The notes under the pieces are model-generated. The model was not told the DNA's origin. It was given only the letters and a program-made list of their open reading frames with translations, and searched no databases. The position numbers were made by a program, and so were the translations under genes. This document shows positions 17,184-25,452 of a stretch of DNA of 32,360 nucleotides, in pieces (the first letter of the stretch is position 1; the number at the start of each line of letters is the position of its first letter). Source of the DNA: Arenimonas malthae CC-JY-1. Its GTDB lineage: Bacteria > Pseudomonadota > Gammaproteobacteria > Xanthomonadales > Xanthomonadaceae. The DNA lies in NCBI RefSeq assembly GCF_000747075.1, contig NZ_AVCH01000151.1, positions 1 to 32,360 on the forward strand. The letters are read 5' to 3'.

Positions 17184-18863
17184 ATGCCCGCCAGCCGCAA
17201 AGACCCGTCCCGCAAGATCGCCGCGCCGCGCGGCACGCAGCTCAGCTGCCAGTCCTGGCTCACCGAAGCCGCCTACCGGATGATCCAGAACAACCTGGAC
17301 CCCGGCGTGGCCGAGAACCCGGCCGAGCTCGTGGTCTACGGCGGCATCGGCCGCGCCGCCCGCGACTGGGACTGCTACGACAAGATCCTCGAGACCCTGC
17401 GCACCCTGCGCGACGACCAGACCCTGCTGGTGCAGTCCGGCAAGCCGGTGGGCGTGTTCCCCACGCACCCGGACGCGCCGCGCGTGCTGATCGCCAATTC
17501 CAACCTGGTGCCGCACTGGGCCACCTGGGAACACTTCCATGAGCTCGATGCCAAGGGCCTGATGATGTACGGCCAGATGACGGCCGGCAGCTGGATCTAC
17601 ATCGGTTCGCAGGGCATCGTGCAGGGCACCTACGAAACCTTCGTGGAAATGGGCCGCCAGCACTACGGCGGCAACCTGGCGGGCCGCTGGATCCTCACCG
17701 CGGGCCTGGGCGGCATGGGCGGCGCGCAGCCGCTGGCGGCCTCGCTGGCGGGCGCGTGTTCGCTCACCATCGAATGCCAGCAGTCGCGCATCGACATGCG
17801 CCTGCGCACGAAGTACGTGGACGAGCAGGCGACCGACCTCGACGACGCCCTCGCGCGCATCGAGAAGTACACCTCGGAAGGCAAGGCCATTTCCATCGCG
17901 CTGCTCGGCAACGCCGCCGAGATCCTGCCCGAGCTCGTGCGCCGCGGCGTGCGCCCCGACGCCGTCACCGACCAGACCAGCGCCCACGACCCGCTGCACG
18001 GCTACCTGCCGGCCGGCTGGACGCTGGAGGAGTGGTTCAGCGAGCAGAAGAACAACCCCGAGAAGGTCATCAGCGCCGCCAAGCACTCGATGCGCATCCA
18101 CGTCGAGGCGATGCTGAACTTCGAGGACATGGGCGTGCCCACCTTCGACTACGGCAACAACATCCGCCAGATGGCCTTCGACGTCGGCTGCGAGGACGCC
18201 TTCGACTTCCCGGGCTTCGTGCCGGCCTACGTGCGGCCGCTGTTCTGCCGCGGCATCGGTCCCTTCCGCTGGGTGGCGCTGAGCGGCGACCCGGAGGACA
18301 TCTACAAGACCGACGCCAAGGTGAAGGAACTCATCCCCGACAACCCGCACCTGCACCGCTGGCTGGACATGGCGCGCGAGCGCATTTCCTTCCAGGGCCT
18401 GCCGGCGCGCATTTGCTGGGTCGGCCTGGGCGACCGCCACCGGCTGGCGCTGGCCTTCAACGAAATGGTGCGCAGCGGCGAAGTGAGCGCGCCCATCGTG
18501 ATCGGCCGCGACCACCTCGACAGCGGCAGCGTCGCCAGCCCGAACCGCGAAACCGAAGCCATGCTCGACGGCAGCGACGCCGTGTCCGACTGGCCGCTGC
18601 TCAACGCCATGCTCAACGTCGCCGGCGGCGCCACCTGGGTGTCGCTGCACCACGGCGGCGGCGTGGGCATGGGCTACAGCCAGCACAGCGGCGTGGTCAT
18701 CGTCGCCGACGGCACCGACGCCGCCGCCGCGCGGCTGGGCCGCGTGCTCTGGAACGATCCCGGCACCGGCGTCATGCGCCACGCCGACGCCGGCTACGAC
18801 ATCGCCCAGGCCTGCGCCCGCGAGAAGGGCCTGAAGCTGCCAATGCTGGACAGCGGCCGGTGA
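17184..18863 (+). CDS. hutU: Urocanate hydratase
   Basis: 559 residues, full length. It converts urocanate to imidazolonepropionate with tightly bound NAD+ as electrophile, the second step of histidine breakdown. Family motifs are present along the whole chain: [38 protein letters not shown] (NAD-binding glycine loop), [26 protein letters not shown] (Cys411, equivalent to the essential Cys410 of P. putida) and [19 protein letters not shown]. It has its own ribosome site and a candidate -10 box, so it may be expressed apart from the ATPase gene 45 bases upstream. Its TGA overlaps the GTG of the next gene. hutH and hutG are not in this window. Confidence 0.97.
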   Translation: MPASRKDPSRKIAAPRGTQLSCQSWLTEAAYRMIQNNLDPGVAENPAELVVYGGIGRAARDWDCYDKILETLRTLRDDQTLLVQSGKPVGVFPTHPDAPRVLIANSNLVPHWATWEHFHELDAKGLMMYGQMTAGSWIYIGSQGIVQGTYETFVEMGRQHYGGNLAGRWILTAGLGGMGGAQPLAASLAGACSLTIECQQSRIDMRLRTKYVDEQATDLDDALARIEKYTSEGKAISIALLGNAAEILPELVRRGVRPDAVTDQTSAHDPLHGYLPAGWTLEEWFSEQKNNPEKVISAAKHSMRIHVEAMLNFEDMGVPTFDYGNNIRQMAFDVGCEDAFDFPGFVPAYVRPLFCRGIGPFRWVALSGDPEDIYKTDAKVKELIPDNPHLHRWLDMARERISFQGLPARICWVGLGDRHRLALAFNEMVRSGEVSAPIVIGRDHLDSGSVASPNRETEAMLDGSDAVSDWPLLNAMLNVAGGATWVSLHHGGGVGMGYSQHSGVVIVADGTDAAAARLGRVLWNDPGTGVMRHADAGYDIAQACAREKGLKLPMLDSGR

Positions 18864-19636
18864 TCGCCGCGCTGCTGGCGGCGGCGCTGGCGCTGGCGGC
18901 GCCTGAGGAGGTCGTGCCGGCCGTGGCCACCGACGCTTGCCCCGAGCCCCGCACGGTGCTGCCGCGCTACCCGGCGTCGCTGGCACGCGCCAACAAGGCC
19001 GGCGTCGTGCTGGTTGGCGCGCGTTTCGACGACTGCGGCCGGATCACCGAAACCCGCCTTGACCAAAGCTCCGGCCATGAGCTCTTCGACGCCGCCGCGC
19101 GCGAGGCCGTGGCGCGTTACGTCCTGTCCGGAAAGCAGCGCGCGAAGGCCCGCGACGGCTGGGTGCAGGCCCCGGTGAAGTTCGGCGGTATCCGCACGGT
19201 GGAAGTCAGCGAGATCCCCTGGCCGCGTTCACACCGCAAGCCGCGCTACCAGGCTGATGACCAGCCCTTGCCCTTCGACTCTGTCGCCGCGTTCCGCACC
19301 GCGCGCCCCACCGAGGGCGGCCTCGTCTACCGCGAGCCCTACGGCATCGCGCGGGCCACCTCGGGCGAGGTTTTCCGCACCACCATGGCGCCGGACAAGG
19401 CCGACCCCGGCGTGTTCTGGCTCGAGTACATCATCCAGTCCGCGCCGCCGGCCTCGCCGGTGGAGCCGTCGTCGCCGAACATCTACGCCGCCGTCGCCCG
19501 TTACCGGCTGGTCGAGGAAAACGGCGAACCCGTGGTCCGGCTCGGCATCCTGTGCGAGCGGCCCGAAGAGGAATGCCAGAAGCTGCGGGACTTCCTGTTC
19601 CAGGGCCTGCCTTTCGCCAAGGCGCGGCGACGCTGA
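18860..19636 (+). CDS. Exported TonB C-terminal domain protein
   Basis: 258 residues from GTG 18860, overlapping the hutU stop as GTGA. The N-terminus ([20 protein letters not shown]) is a short signal peptide or anchor. A TonB-C-like domain follows (about 28-115), with [20 protein letters not shown], a two-cysteine loop and [20 protein letters not shown]. Typical TonB proteins have an N-terminal anchor and a Pro-rich spacer; the spacer is missing here. The C-terminal 140 residues are unassigned and contain paired cysteines near the end (CERPEEEC). It is probably a periplasmic protein, and a true energy-transducing role is doubtful. The coupling to hutU is unexplained. Confidence 0.78.
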   Translation: MIAALLAAALALAAPEEVVPAVATDACPEPRTVLPRYPASLARANKAGVVLVGARFDDCGRITETRLDQSSGHELFDAAAREAVARYVLSGKQRAKARDGWVQAPVKFGGIRTVEVSEIPWPRSHRKPRYQADDQPLPFDSVAAFRTARPTEGGLVYREPYGIARATSGEVFRTTMAPDKADPGVFWLEYIIQSAPPASPVEPSSPNIYAAVARYRLVEENGEPVVRLGILCERPEEECQKLRDFLFQGLPFAKARRR

Positions 19637-19730
19637 GGGCAGGCCGGAACCGACAGCCCCGGCGGATCCTGCACTGGCGCCGCCTGCGGCAAGCAACGAA
19701 CATGCATCCCACTTCACCGGAGCAAACACG

Positions 19731-20102
19731 ATGATCGGTTACGTCACCCTCGGCACCAACGACATGCCGCGCGCCTGCGCCTTCTACGACGCCCTGCTGG
19801 GCGAGCTCGGCGCCAAGCGAATCATGGAAGGCGAGCGTTTCGTCGCCTGGGGTACCGGCCCGCAGTCGCCCAGCCTGGGCGTGATCAAGCCCTTCGACGG
19901 CAAGGAAGCCTGCCGCGGCAACGGCACCATGGTGGCGCTGGCGGTGAAGAACCCGGCCCAGGTGGACGCGCTGCACGCGAAGGCGCTGGCGCTGGGCGGC
20001 AGCGACGAAGGTGCGCCGGGCGAGCGCATGAAGGGTTTCTACGGCGCTTACTTCCGCGACCCCGACGGCAACAAGCTCAACTTCTTCTGCATGGGCTACT
20101 GA
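19731..20102 (+). CDS. VOC (glyoxalase/dioxygenase-fold) family protein
   Basis: 123 residues from ATG 19731, with GGAG 8 bases upstream. It has the VOC pattern: MIGYVTLGTNDMPRACAFYD at the start, the central beta strands with GPQSPSLGVIKPFDG, and FYGAYFRDPDGNKLNFFCMG at the end. Small stand-alone VOC proteins of this kind include metal-dependent lyases and resistance proteins as well as uncharacterised ones; the substrate is not evident. About 94 bases without a gene precede it, so it probably has its own promoter, though none is clear. The UbiB-like gene follows after 10 bases. Confidence 0.88.
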   Translation: MIGYVTLGTNDMPRACAFYDALLGELGAKRIMEGERFVAWGTGPQSPSLGVIKPFDGKEACRGNGTMVALAVKNPAQVDALHAKALALGGSDEGAPGERMKGFYGAYFRDPDGNKLNFFCMGY

Positions 20103-20112
20103 CCCCCGGGAC

Positions 20113-21795
20113 ATGCTCTGGGAAACCCTCAGCGCCGCGCGTGACCTGGGCCGCCTGCACGAGGTGGCCTCGGTGCTGGTGCGCTACGGGTTCGGCGACC
20201 TGGTGCGGCGCGTGGGCCTGGCCGGCGCGCTCGAGCGGGCCGGCAAGTTGCTGCACAAGGACCACGTGGCCGAACTGGCCACGCTGCCGCCGCCCGAGCG
20301 CGTGCGCCGCGCGCTCGAGGAAATGGGCCCGAGCTTCGTGAAGCTGGGCCAGCTGCTGGCCACCCGCGTCGACCTGTTCGCGCCCGAGTGGATCGCCGAG
20401 TTCGAGAAACTGCAGAACCAGGTGCCGGCCGTGCCCTTCGACGCCATCCACGCCCAGGTCGAGGAAGACCTGGGCGGCGGCCTCGGCACGGTGTTCGCGG
20501 GTTTCGACCCCGAGCCCATCGCCGCGGCGTCCATCGCCCAGGTGCACCGCGCCGTGCTGCTCGACGGCAGCGAAGTGGCGGTGAAGGTGCGCCGTCCCGG
20601 CATCCGGCCGCTGGTGGACGCCGACATGCGCCTGCTGCAGCGGCTGGCGCGCATCCTCGAAAGCGAATCGCCCGACCTGGCGCGCTACCAGCCGCGCGCG
20701 CTGGTGCGGCAGCTGCAGGCCTCGCTTTCGCGCGAACTCGACCTGGCCGCGGAATGCCGCCACGCCGAACGCATCGCCGCCAGCTTCGTGGACGAACCGG
20801 CGCTGCTGGTGCCGCGCGTCTACTGGCCCTGGACCAGCGAGCGCATGAACGTGCAGGAATTCATCGCCGGCGTGCCGCTGGGCGACACCGCCGCGCTGCT
20901 CGGCGCCGGCGCCGACCTGCCGCTGGTGGCGCGGCTGGGTGCGCGCATCGAGATGAAGATGCTGTTCGAGGACGGCTTCTTCCACGCCGACCCGCACCCC
21001 GGCAACGTGTTCTGGCTCACCGGCAACCGGCTTGCGCTGCTCGACTACGGCATGGTCGGGCGGCTGTCGGAAGCGCGCCGCGGCCAGGTGGTGGACCTGT
21101 TCGACGGCCTCGTGCGCCGCGACGCCGCCCAGGTGGGCGAAGTGCTGCTGGAATGGGCGGCCGACGAGCGGGTGGACGAAAGCGCGCTGTTCGAACAGGT
21201 GGAGCAGTTCATCGACCACTACCACGGCGTGCCGCTGAAGGAGCTGCACCTGGGCGTGATGCTCACCGAGATCACCGCGCTGCTGCGCGAGCACCGCGTC
21301 ATGCTGCCGCCCGACCTGGCGATGATGGTGAAGGTGCTGGTGACGCTGGAAGGCGTGGGCCGCCGCCTCGACCCCGAGTTCGACATGGCCGGCGAAGCCG
21401 CGCCTTTCCTGCGCCGCGTGATGCTGGCGCGTTACGCGCCGCGCGCCCTGGCCCGCCGCGGCCGCCGCGCCGTGGGCGACACCGTCGGGCTGCTGGCGGC
21501 GCTGCCTTCGCAGCTGCGCCAGGGCCTGCGCGCGCTGCGCCGCGGCCGCTTCAACATCAACCTCGACGTCGAGCGCCTGCAGCGTTTCGGCGAGCAGGTG
21601 GACCACTCGGTGAACCGGCTGGTGGTGGGCATCGTGGTGGCCGCGCTGATCATCGGCTCGTCGATCGTGATGACGGTCGAGGGCGGCCCCACGCTGCTGG
21701 GCCTGCCGCTGTTCGGCCTGCTGGGTTTCCTGGGCGCGGTGGCCGGCAGCCTGTGGCTGCTGTGGACGATCTGGCGCAGCGGCGGCGGCCGCTAG
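20113..21795 (+). CDS. ABC1/UbiB family atypical kinase
   Basis: 560 residues. Diagnostic UbiB-family features are present: the KxGQ motif in GPSFVKLGQLLATRVDLF (K77), the Ala-rich loop AAASIAQVH (137-145) replacing the usual glycine loop, VAVKVRRPGI, and the catalytic segment HADPHPGN (291-298) followed by LLDYGMVG. The C-terminus has two hydrophobic segments with GxxxG-like spacing, typical of membrane-tethered family members. UbiB supports ubiquinone synthesis or transport. Whether this is the ubiquinone UbiB or a paralog cannot be told, since no ubiE or ubiJ gene is adjacent. The gene converges on the S4 gene, with 2 bases between the stop codons. Confidence 0.9.
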   Translation: MLWETLSAARDLGRLHEVASVLVRYGFGDLVRRVGLAGALERAGKLLHKDHVAELATLPPPERVRRALEEMGPSFVKLGQLLATRVDLFAPEWIAEFEKLQNQVPAVPFDAIHAQVEEDLGGGLGTVFAGFDPEPIAAASIAQVHRAVLLDGSEVAVKVRRPGIRPLVDADMRLLQRLARILESESPDLARYQPRALVRQLQASLSRELDLAAECRHAERIAASFVDEPALLVPRVYWPWTSERMNVQEFIAGVPLGDTAALLGAGADLPLVARLGARIEMKMLFEDGFFHADPHPGNVFWLTGNRLALLDYGMVGRLSEARRGQVVDLFDGLVRRDAAQVGEVLLEWAADERVDESALFEQVEQFIDHYHGVPLKELHLGVMLTEITALLREHRVMLPPDLAMMVKVLVTLEGVGRRLDPEFDMAGEAAPFLRRVMLARYAPRALARRGRRAVGDTVGLLAALPSQLRQGLRALRRGRFNINLDVERLQRFGEQVDHSVNRLVVGIVVAALIIGSSIVMTVEGGPTLLGLPLFGLLGFLGAVAGSLWLLWTIWRSGGGR

Positions 21796-21797
21796 GT

Positions 21798-22019
21798 TCA
21801 GCCCGCGGCGACGACGCGGATTTCCACGTCGCCCAGACGAACCACCTGTCCGGCGCGGATCTTCGCCGTCTTGCGCAGCTCCAGTTCACCGTCCACGCTC
21901 ACCTCGCCCGCGGCCACCAGGGCCTTGCCCATGCCGCCGCTGTCGCACACGCCGGCCAGCTTGAGCAGGTCGTTGAGCGCGACGAACTCGCGGTCGAGTT
22001 CGAATTCAATGCGGTTCAT
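21798..22019 (-). CDS. Small S4-domain RNA-binding protein, YbcJ-like
   Basis: 73 residues. Nearly the whole protein is one S4 fold: [20 protein letters not shown], then [30 protein letters not shown]. Small proteins of this kind (E. coli YbcJ) bind RNA, and their targets are not well defined. The ATG (22019-22017) overlaps the TGA of the upstream YaiI-type gene as ATGA, so the two are translated together. The stop is 2 bases from the stop of the convergent kinase gene. Confidence 0.9.
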   Translation of the reverse strand: MNRIEFELDREFVALNDLLKLAGVCDSGGMGKALVAAGEVSVDGELELRKTAKIRAGQVVRLGDVEIRVVAAG

Positions 22020-22492
22020 GGCATGTCCTGGGCGGGGGCGGGCGGGCGCGGCTGTTTCGCCAGCCAGCGGTCGAGGGCGTTGCCGAAGGCCTGGCGGTCG
22101 CGGGCATGGAAGCCGGCGGGGCCGCCGGTGTCCACGCCGGCGCCGCGCAGTTCGTCCATGAAGTTGCGCATGGACAGGCGCTGGGCGATCGAATCCGCGG
22201 TATAGAGTTCGCCGCGCGGGTTCAGCGCCAGCGCTCCCTTTTCCAGCACGCGCGCGGCCAGCGGGATGTCGGCGGTCACCACCAGGTCGCCCGCGGCGCA
22301 GCGTTCGACGATTTCCGTGTCGGCCACGTCGAAGCCGCCCGACACCTGCATCGACGAAATGAAGCGCGAGGGCGGCGTGCGGATCCAGCTGTTGGCCACC
22401 AGCGTCACCGGCACCCGGGCGCGCTCGGCGGCGCGGAACAGGATGTCCTTGATGACGTTGGGACAGGCGTCGGCGTCAACCCAGATGTGCAT
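22016..22492 (-). CDS. YaiI/YqxD family protein (DUF188)
   Basis: 158 residues. The N-terminus [20 protein letters not shown] is the family signature, and [20 protein letters not shown]-type sequence and [14 protein letters not shown] follow, all well conserved. The fold is PIN-like, with acidic residues (D6, D8) that could bind metal, but no biochemical function is established. It is followed by the S4 gene with a 4-base overlap; an RNA-related role for the pair would be plausible and is inference only. Confidence 0.92.
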   Translation of the reverse strand: MHIWVDADACPNVIKDILFRAAERARVPVTLVANSWIRTPPSRFISSMQVSGGFDVADTEIVERCAAGDLVVTADIPLAARVLEKGALALNPRGELYTADSIAQRLSMRNFMDELRGAGVDTGGPAGFHARDRQAFGNALDRWLAKQPRPPAPAQDMP

Positions 22493-22535
22493 CGGCGCGG
22501 GGCATTGAAGGGGCGGGCAGCATACCGCGCCGCGT

Positions 22536-23432
22536 TCAGGCGCCGAAACGCGCCACGTCGGCCAGCAGCCAGTCGATGAAGGCCTGCGCGGCCTGCGAGG
22601 GCCGCCGGTGCGCCGGGTGCACGATGTAATAGCCCCAGCGCGCCGGCATCGGCGGCAGCGCCAGCCGCACCAGCCGGCCGTCGTCCAGGAAGGGCGCGAG
22701 GATGCGTTCGCGCGCCAGCGCCACGCCCAGGCCCACCGCCGCGGCCTGCAGCGCGTCGGTGGTGTCGCTGAACTGGAAGCGTTCGTGCAGCGGTGCGCCG
22801 TGCACGCCGGCGGCGCGGAACCAGTCGTGCCAGCCCTGGCGCGCCTTGTCGGCGATCAGCGGCAGGCGGGCCAGGTCGGCGGGCTCGCGCACCGCGGCCA
22901 GGCCGGGGAAGGTGGGCGAGGCCACGGGCACCATGGTGTCGTCCATCAGCGCCAGCGCGGCCAGGCCGGGCCAGTGGCCGGGACCATGGCGGATGCCGAG
23001 CTCGGGGCCGCCGTCGTCGAAGCGCGCGAGGCTGGCCTCGGTGTCGAAGGTGAGCGCGATGCCGGGGTGTTCGGCGGTGAACCGGGGCAGCCGCGGCATC
23101 AGCCAGGCATGCAGCAGCGAATGCAGGGTGGTCAGCCGCACCCGGGCCGCCTGGTCGCGCGCCGCATGCAGGCCGCGCAGCACGCCCTCGAGGTCGGCCA
23201 GGGTGTTGCCGGCGGCGTCCGCCAGCTGGCGGCCTTCCGGCGTCAGCGTGACGCCGCGGGCATGGCGCTGGAACAGGGCCACGCCCAGCCGCGACTCGAG
23301 CTTGCGCACGTGGTGGCTGACCGCGCTCGCGGTGAGGTGCAGTTCTTCGGCCGCGTGGGCGAAGTTCTGGTGCCGGGCCGCGGATTCGAAGGCGACCAGG
23401 GCCGGCAGCCAGTCCGAACGAAGGGTGCTCAT
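22536..23432 (-). CDS. LysR-type regulator, GcvA-like
   Basis: 298 residues from ATG 23432, which places the helix-turn-helix at the N-terminus ([20 protein letters not shown], then [16 protein letters not shown]). The rest is the periplasmic-binding-like effector domain typical of the GcvA/AmpR branch ([20 protein letters not shown] and [11 protein letters not shown]-type sequence). It is divergent from an EamA-family exporter across 98 bases, the classic arrangement for a LysR regulator and its target. The inducer is unknown. Upstream in-frame codons to 23660 overlap the divergent gene and are not used. Confidence 0.92.
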   Translation of the reverse strand: MSTLRSDWLPALVAFESAARHQNFAHAAEELHLTASAVSHHVRKLESRLGVALFQRHARGVTLTPEGRQLADAAGNTLADLEGVLRGLHAARDQAARVRLTTLHSLLHAWLMPRLPRFTAEHPGIALTFDTEASLARFDDGGPELGIRHGPGHWPGLAALALMDDTMVPVASPTFPGLAAVREPADLARLPLIADKARQGWHDWFRAAGVHGAPLHERFQFSDTTDALQAAAVGLGVALARERILAPFLDDGRLVRLALPPMPARWGYYIVHPAHRRPSQAAQAFIDWLLADVARFGA

Positions 23433-23474
23433 CAGGCGCAAACCAGATTGGTGGCTCGGCGCAAAAGTACTCGC

Positions 23475-23502
23475 TTGTAGGTTTCCTGTCGCCCTCCATA
23501 AT
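23475..23502 (+). promoter_or_regulatory. Candidate promoter of the EamA transporter gene
   Basis: A -35 box TTGTAG (23475-23480) and a -10 box CATAAT (23497-23502) are 16 bases apart, 28 bases before the ATG. The 98-base divergent region has noticeably lower GC than its surroundings and would also hold the LysR operator; I cannot fix a T-N11-A site with confidence. Confidence 0.55.
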
Positions 23503-23530
23503 CGCGTCCAGCCACAAGCCAGGCTCGTCC

Positions 23531-24427
23531 ATGAAGAACCCCGTTGCCGCCACTCCCCCCGTCCAGGCCCTGGGCGTCCCCGCCTGGATGACGCCGCTGG
23601 AACTCGGCCTGCTGGCCGGCGTCTGGGGCGCGTCCTTCCTGTTCCAGCGCGTGGCCGCACCCGAATTCGGCGCGGCGCCGCTGGTGGAACTGCGGCTGGC
23701 CTTCGGCGCGCTGGTGCTGCTGCCCTTCCTGTGGCTGGCCCGGGCGAAGCTGCCCTGGCGGCTGTGGCCGCGGCTGGCGCTGGTCTCGGCCATCAACACC
23801 GCGGTGCCCTTCACCCTGTTCGCCTGGGGCGCCCAGCGCGCGCCGGCGGGCGTGGGCGCGATCACCAATGCGATGGCGGTGCTGTTCACCGCGCTGGTGG
23901 CCTTCCTGTTCTTCCGCGAACGCATCGCGCTGCGCAAGTGGATCGCGCTGGCGGTGGGTTTCCTGGGCGTGGTGGTGCTGGCCAGCGACAAGACCGGCGG
24001 CGGCGACATCGGCCCGGCCGCGGCGGCGGGCACGCTGGCGGCCTTCCTGTACGGCATCGGCGCCAACCTGGTGCCGCGCTGGTTCGCCGGCCTGCCGCCG
24101 GTGGCGGTGGCCGCGGCCACGCTGGTCTGCGCGTCGCTGCTGACCCTGCCGTTCGCGCTGGCGCAGTGGCCCACGCAGGCCATTTCGGCACCCGCCTGGG
24201 GTTCGGCGGTGGCGGTGGGCGTGCTCAGCACCGGCTGGGCCTACGCGATGTACTACCGGCTGATCTCGCGCATCGGCGCGGCGCGCGCGGTGACGGTGAC
24301 CTACCTGGTGCCGCTGGCCGCGGTGGCCTGGGCCTGGGGCCTGCTGGGCGAGGCGCTGACCTGGCCGATGGGCATCGCCTGCGGCCTGATCCTGGGCAGC
24401 GTGGCGATCAGCCAGCGAAGCCGCTGA
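23531..24427 (+). CDS. EamA/DMT family transporter
   Basis: 298 residues with about ten hydrophobic segments arranged as two EamA repeats (roughly 25-150 and 163-297). Typical motifs are LLAGVWGASFLFQRVAAPEF in the first helix and the second-repeat start AGTLAAFLYGIGANLVPRWF. DMT proteins of this type export amino acids or other small metabolites. It is divergent from a LysR regulator, which probably controls it. The ribosome site is poor. About 1 kb without a gene follows. Confidence 0.9.
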   Translation: MKNPVAATPPVQALGVPAWMTPLELGLLAGVWGASFLFQRVAAPEFGAAPLVELRLAFGALVLLPFLWLARAKLPWRLWPRLALVSAINTAVPFTLFAWGAQRAPAGVGAITNAMAVLFTALVAFLFFRERIALRKWIALAVGFLGVVVLASDKTGGGDIGPAAAAGTLAAFLYGIGANLVPRWFAGLPPVAVAAATLVCASLLTLPFALAQWPTQAISAPAWGSAVAVGVLSTGWAYAMYYRLISRIGAARAVTVTYLVPLAAVAWAWGLLGEALTWPMGIACGLILGSVAISQRSR

Positions 24428-24501
24428 GGGCCCGCCCGGCCCGGCGCGCGGGCAAAAAAATGTTCTTCTCCCGAGTGAGGCACCGGCGCCGTCGCCACGG
24501 C

Positions 24502-24564
24502 GGAAGCGAGGGTCGCTTCCCGCTCAGTGGAGCCTTTATTTCGCGGGAAGCGACCCTCGCTTCC
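24502..24564. repeat. Second REP-like inverted repeat pair
   Basis: Two perfect 22-base arms (24502-24523 and 24543-24564) are separated by 19 bases. Each arm contains its own hairpin: GGAAGCGA, three bases, TCGCTTCC. The overall geometry (22/19/22, hairpin within each arm) is the same as in the repeat pair at 4134-4196, but the sequence differs, so this would be another REP family. It may end or protect the EamA-gene transcript. Confidence 0.85.
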
Positions 24565-24619
24565 ACCGCGCCGCCGGTACCTGCCGACATGGGCGCCCCA
24601 CGGAGGGCGGGCGGGAGCG

Positions 24620-25085
24620 CGCTCCGATGCTTGCGCGTTACGCCCAAGGCCCAGGCCAGGCATCTTTCCTGCGGGTCTGGTGGGTTGAACGGGTCCACGC
24701 GCTTGCCGGCAGCACGTGCGCGCCTGCGTGTCCCTTCGGACACTTGATGCGGCGAATTGGCCAGCGTGGAAGGCGGCCAGCGCGAGAGTCCTCGCCGCCC
24801 GGCGGCGGGTGTGGGTTCAAGGCAGGCACACCGTGGCATCCGATCTCTGATCGAAGCTATCGGGCTGGCGAAGCGCCCTTCGCCTCAACCCCGCACCCGC
24901 CGCCGGGCGGCGCGCCGGTTCGTGCTGGCCATCTTCCCTTCTGGCGAAACCGCCACAGCCCGCGTCCGAAGGGACGCGAACGACGGGTCGCGCCCGGGTT
25001 CGTGCCCGAACCGGGTTAGCCCAGCCTGATCCGCAAGAAAAATGTGTCGCCTTGGTCCTGATCGGTTCGCGCAAGCACCGGAGCG
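24620..25085. repeat. 466-bp head-to-head imperfect inverted element
   Basis: The left half (about 24620-24830) recurs in inverted orientation in the right half (about 25085-24870) as ordered matching blocks. These are CGCTCCGATGCTTGCGCG (24620-24637) against 25068-25085 (17 of 18), TTTCCTGCGGGTCTGG (24665-24680) against 25025-25040 (13 of 16), GTCCCTTCGGAC (24730-24741) against 24964-24975 (12 of 12), and a block beginning CCGCCCGGCGGCGGGTG (24795-24817) against 24887-24910. Sequence between blocks has diverged. The halves meet near 24840-24863. It encodes no credible protein and is likely two diverged copies of a dispersed intergenic repeat; copy number in the genome cannot be seen here. 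Confidence 0.75.
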
Positions 25086-25143
25086 GACAGCCACGGGCCT
25101 TTCGTCCAGCCGACCAAACCATCCCGCACTTGGGAGAAGAAGC

Positions 25144-25191
25144 AAAAAAATGGCAGGGCCGCCTGTCCCGAAAACAGCCTTGGCCCTGCCA
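25144..25191 (-). terminator. Intrinsic terminator, minus strand
   Basis: Read on the minus strand, a 10-base-pair stem (TGGCAGGGCC with GGCCCTGCCA; 25182-25191 and 25151-25160) with a small inner stem is followed at once by seven Ts (25150-25144). This is a textbook rho-independent terminator. The nearest minus-strand stop codon is 262 bases upstream. Confidence 0.85.
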
Positions 25192-25342
25192 AAGGGTGTC
25201 AACGCCAGGGGGCGGTTGACTGCAAACTGATTGCCGGGAGCCTCGACGAGGAGAGGGGTGGCCCGGCGCAGGGCCACTGGACCATTTTCGCCGCGGGGCC
25301 GGCAAGACCGGGGCGGGCCGGAAGGCGGGCTGGTCTGCTCAA
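25144..25342 (-). ncRNA. Candidate small RNA ending at the intrinsic terminator
   Basis: A possible minus-strand promoter lies just upstream: -35 TTTACG (25376-25371) and -10 TGTTAG (25353-25348), 17 bases apart. From it an RNA of about 200 bases would reach the T-run. It would carry hairpins at 25258-25277 (GTGGCCC/GGGCCAC) and 25198-25220 (GTCAAC/GTTGAC) before the terminator. I do not recognise an Rfam family; 6S RNA, tmRNA, 4.5S RNA and RNase P signatures are absent. The alternative is a long 3' untranslated region of the MFS gene. The promoter boxes are weak. Confidence 0.35.
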
Positions 25343-25452
25343 CGGCACTAACAAGGCGGGAGAATTGCCGCGTAAATGCGGCATGGCGGCGCGCCCGCGC
25401 AGCAAATCCGGACAAGCTTGGGATAGCTGTGCTTTACAGGTTAGCCAAGCTG

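Larger units (their letters stand above)
24428..25452. other. 1-kb gene-free region rich in inverted repeats
   Basis: No credible protein gene lies between the eamA-type gene and the minus-strand MFS gene. The open frames here have no family match, are rich in Arg/Pro/Gly, and exist on both strands over the same repeats. Instead there are a REP pair (24502-24564), a head-to-head inverted element (24620-25085), a minus-strand terminator (25144-25191) and a structured segment up to the MFS gene stop, itself starting with a hairpin (25411-25421 with 25445-25454) beside the stop codon. Short A-runs occur at about 24453-24459 and 25144-25150. Confidence 0.8.

Noticed and set aside
15249-18986. 1245-residue minus-strand open frame opposite the ATPase and hutU genes
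   Set aside because: It lies fully antisense to genes with intact catalytic motifs; its His/Val/Gly-rich composition is typical of a shadow frame.
22405-24231. 608-residue minus-strand open frame spanning the LysR gene and the EamA gene
   Set aside because: It is in a different frame from the LysR gene and antisense to the transporter, with no family resemblance.
24443-24460. G/C stem next to an A-run after the EamA gene as an intrinsic terminator
   Set aside because: The A-run follows the stem on the plus strand, so there is no T-run in the right place on either strand.
24627-25415. Overlapping open frames on both strands within the repeat island
   Set aside because: Their translations are made of the inverted repeat blocks read in several frames, with no ribosome sites and no known domains. 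I treat them as non-coding.
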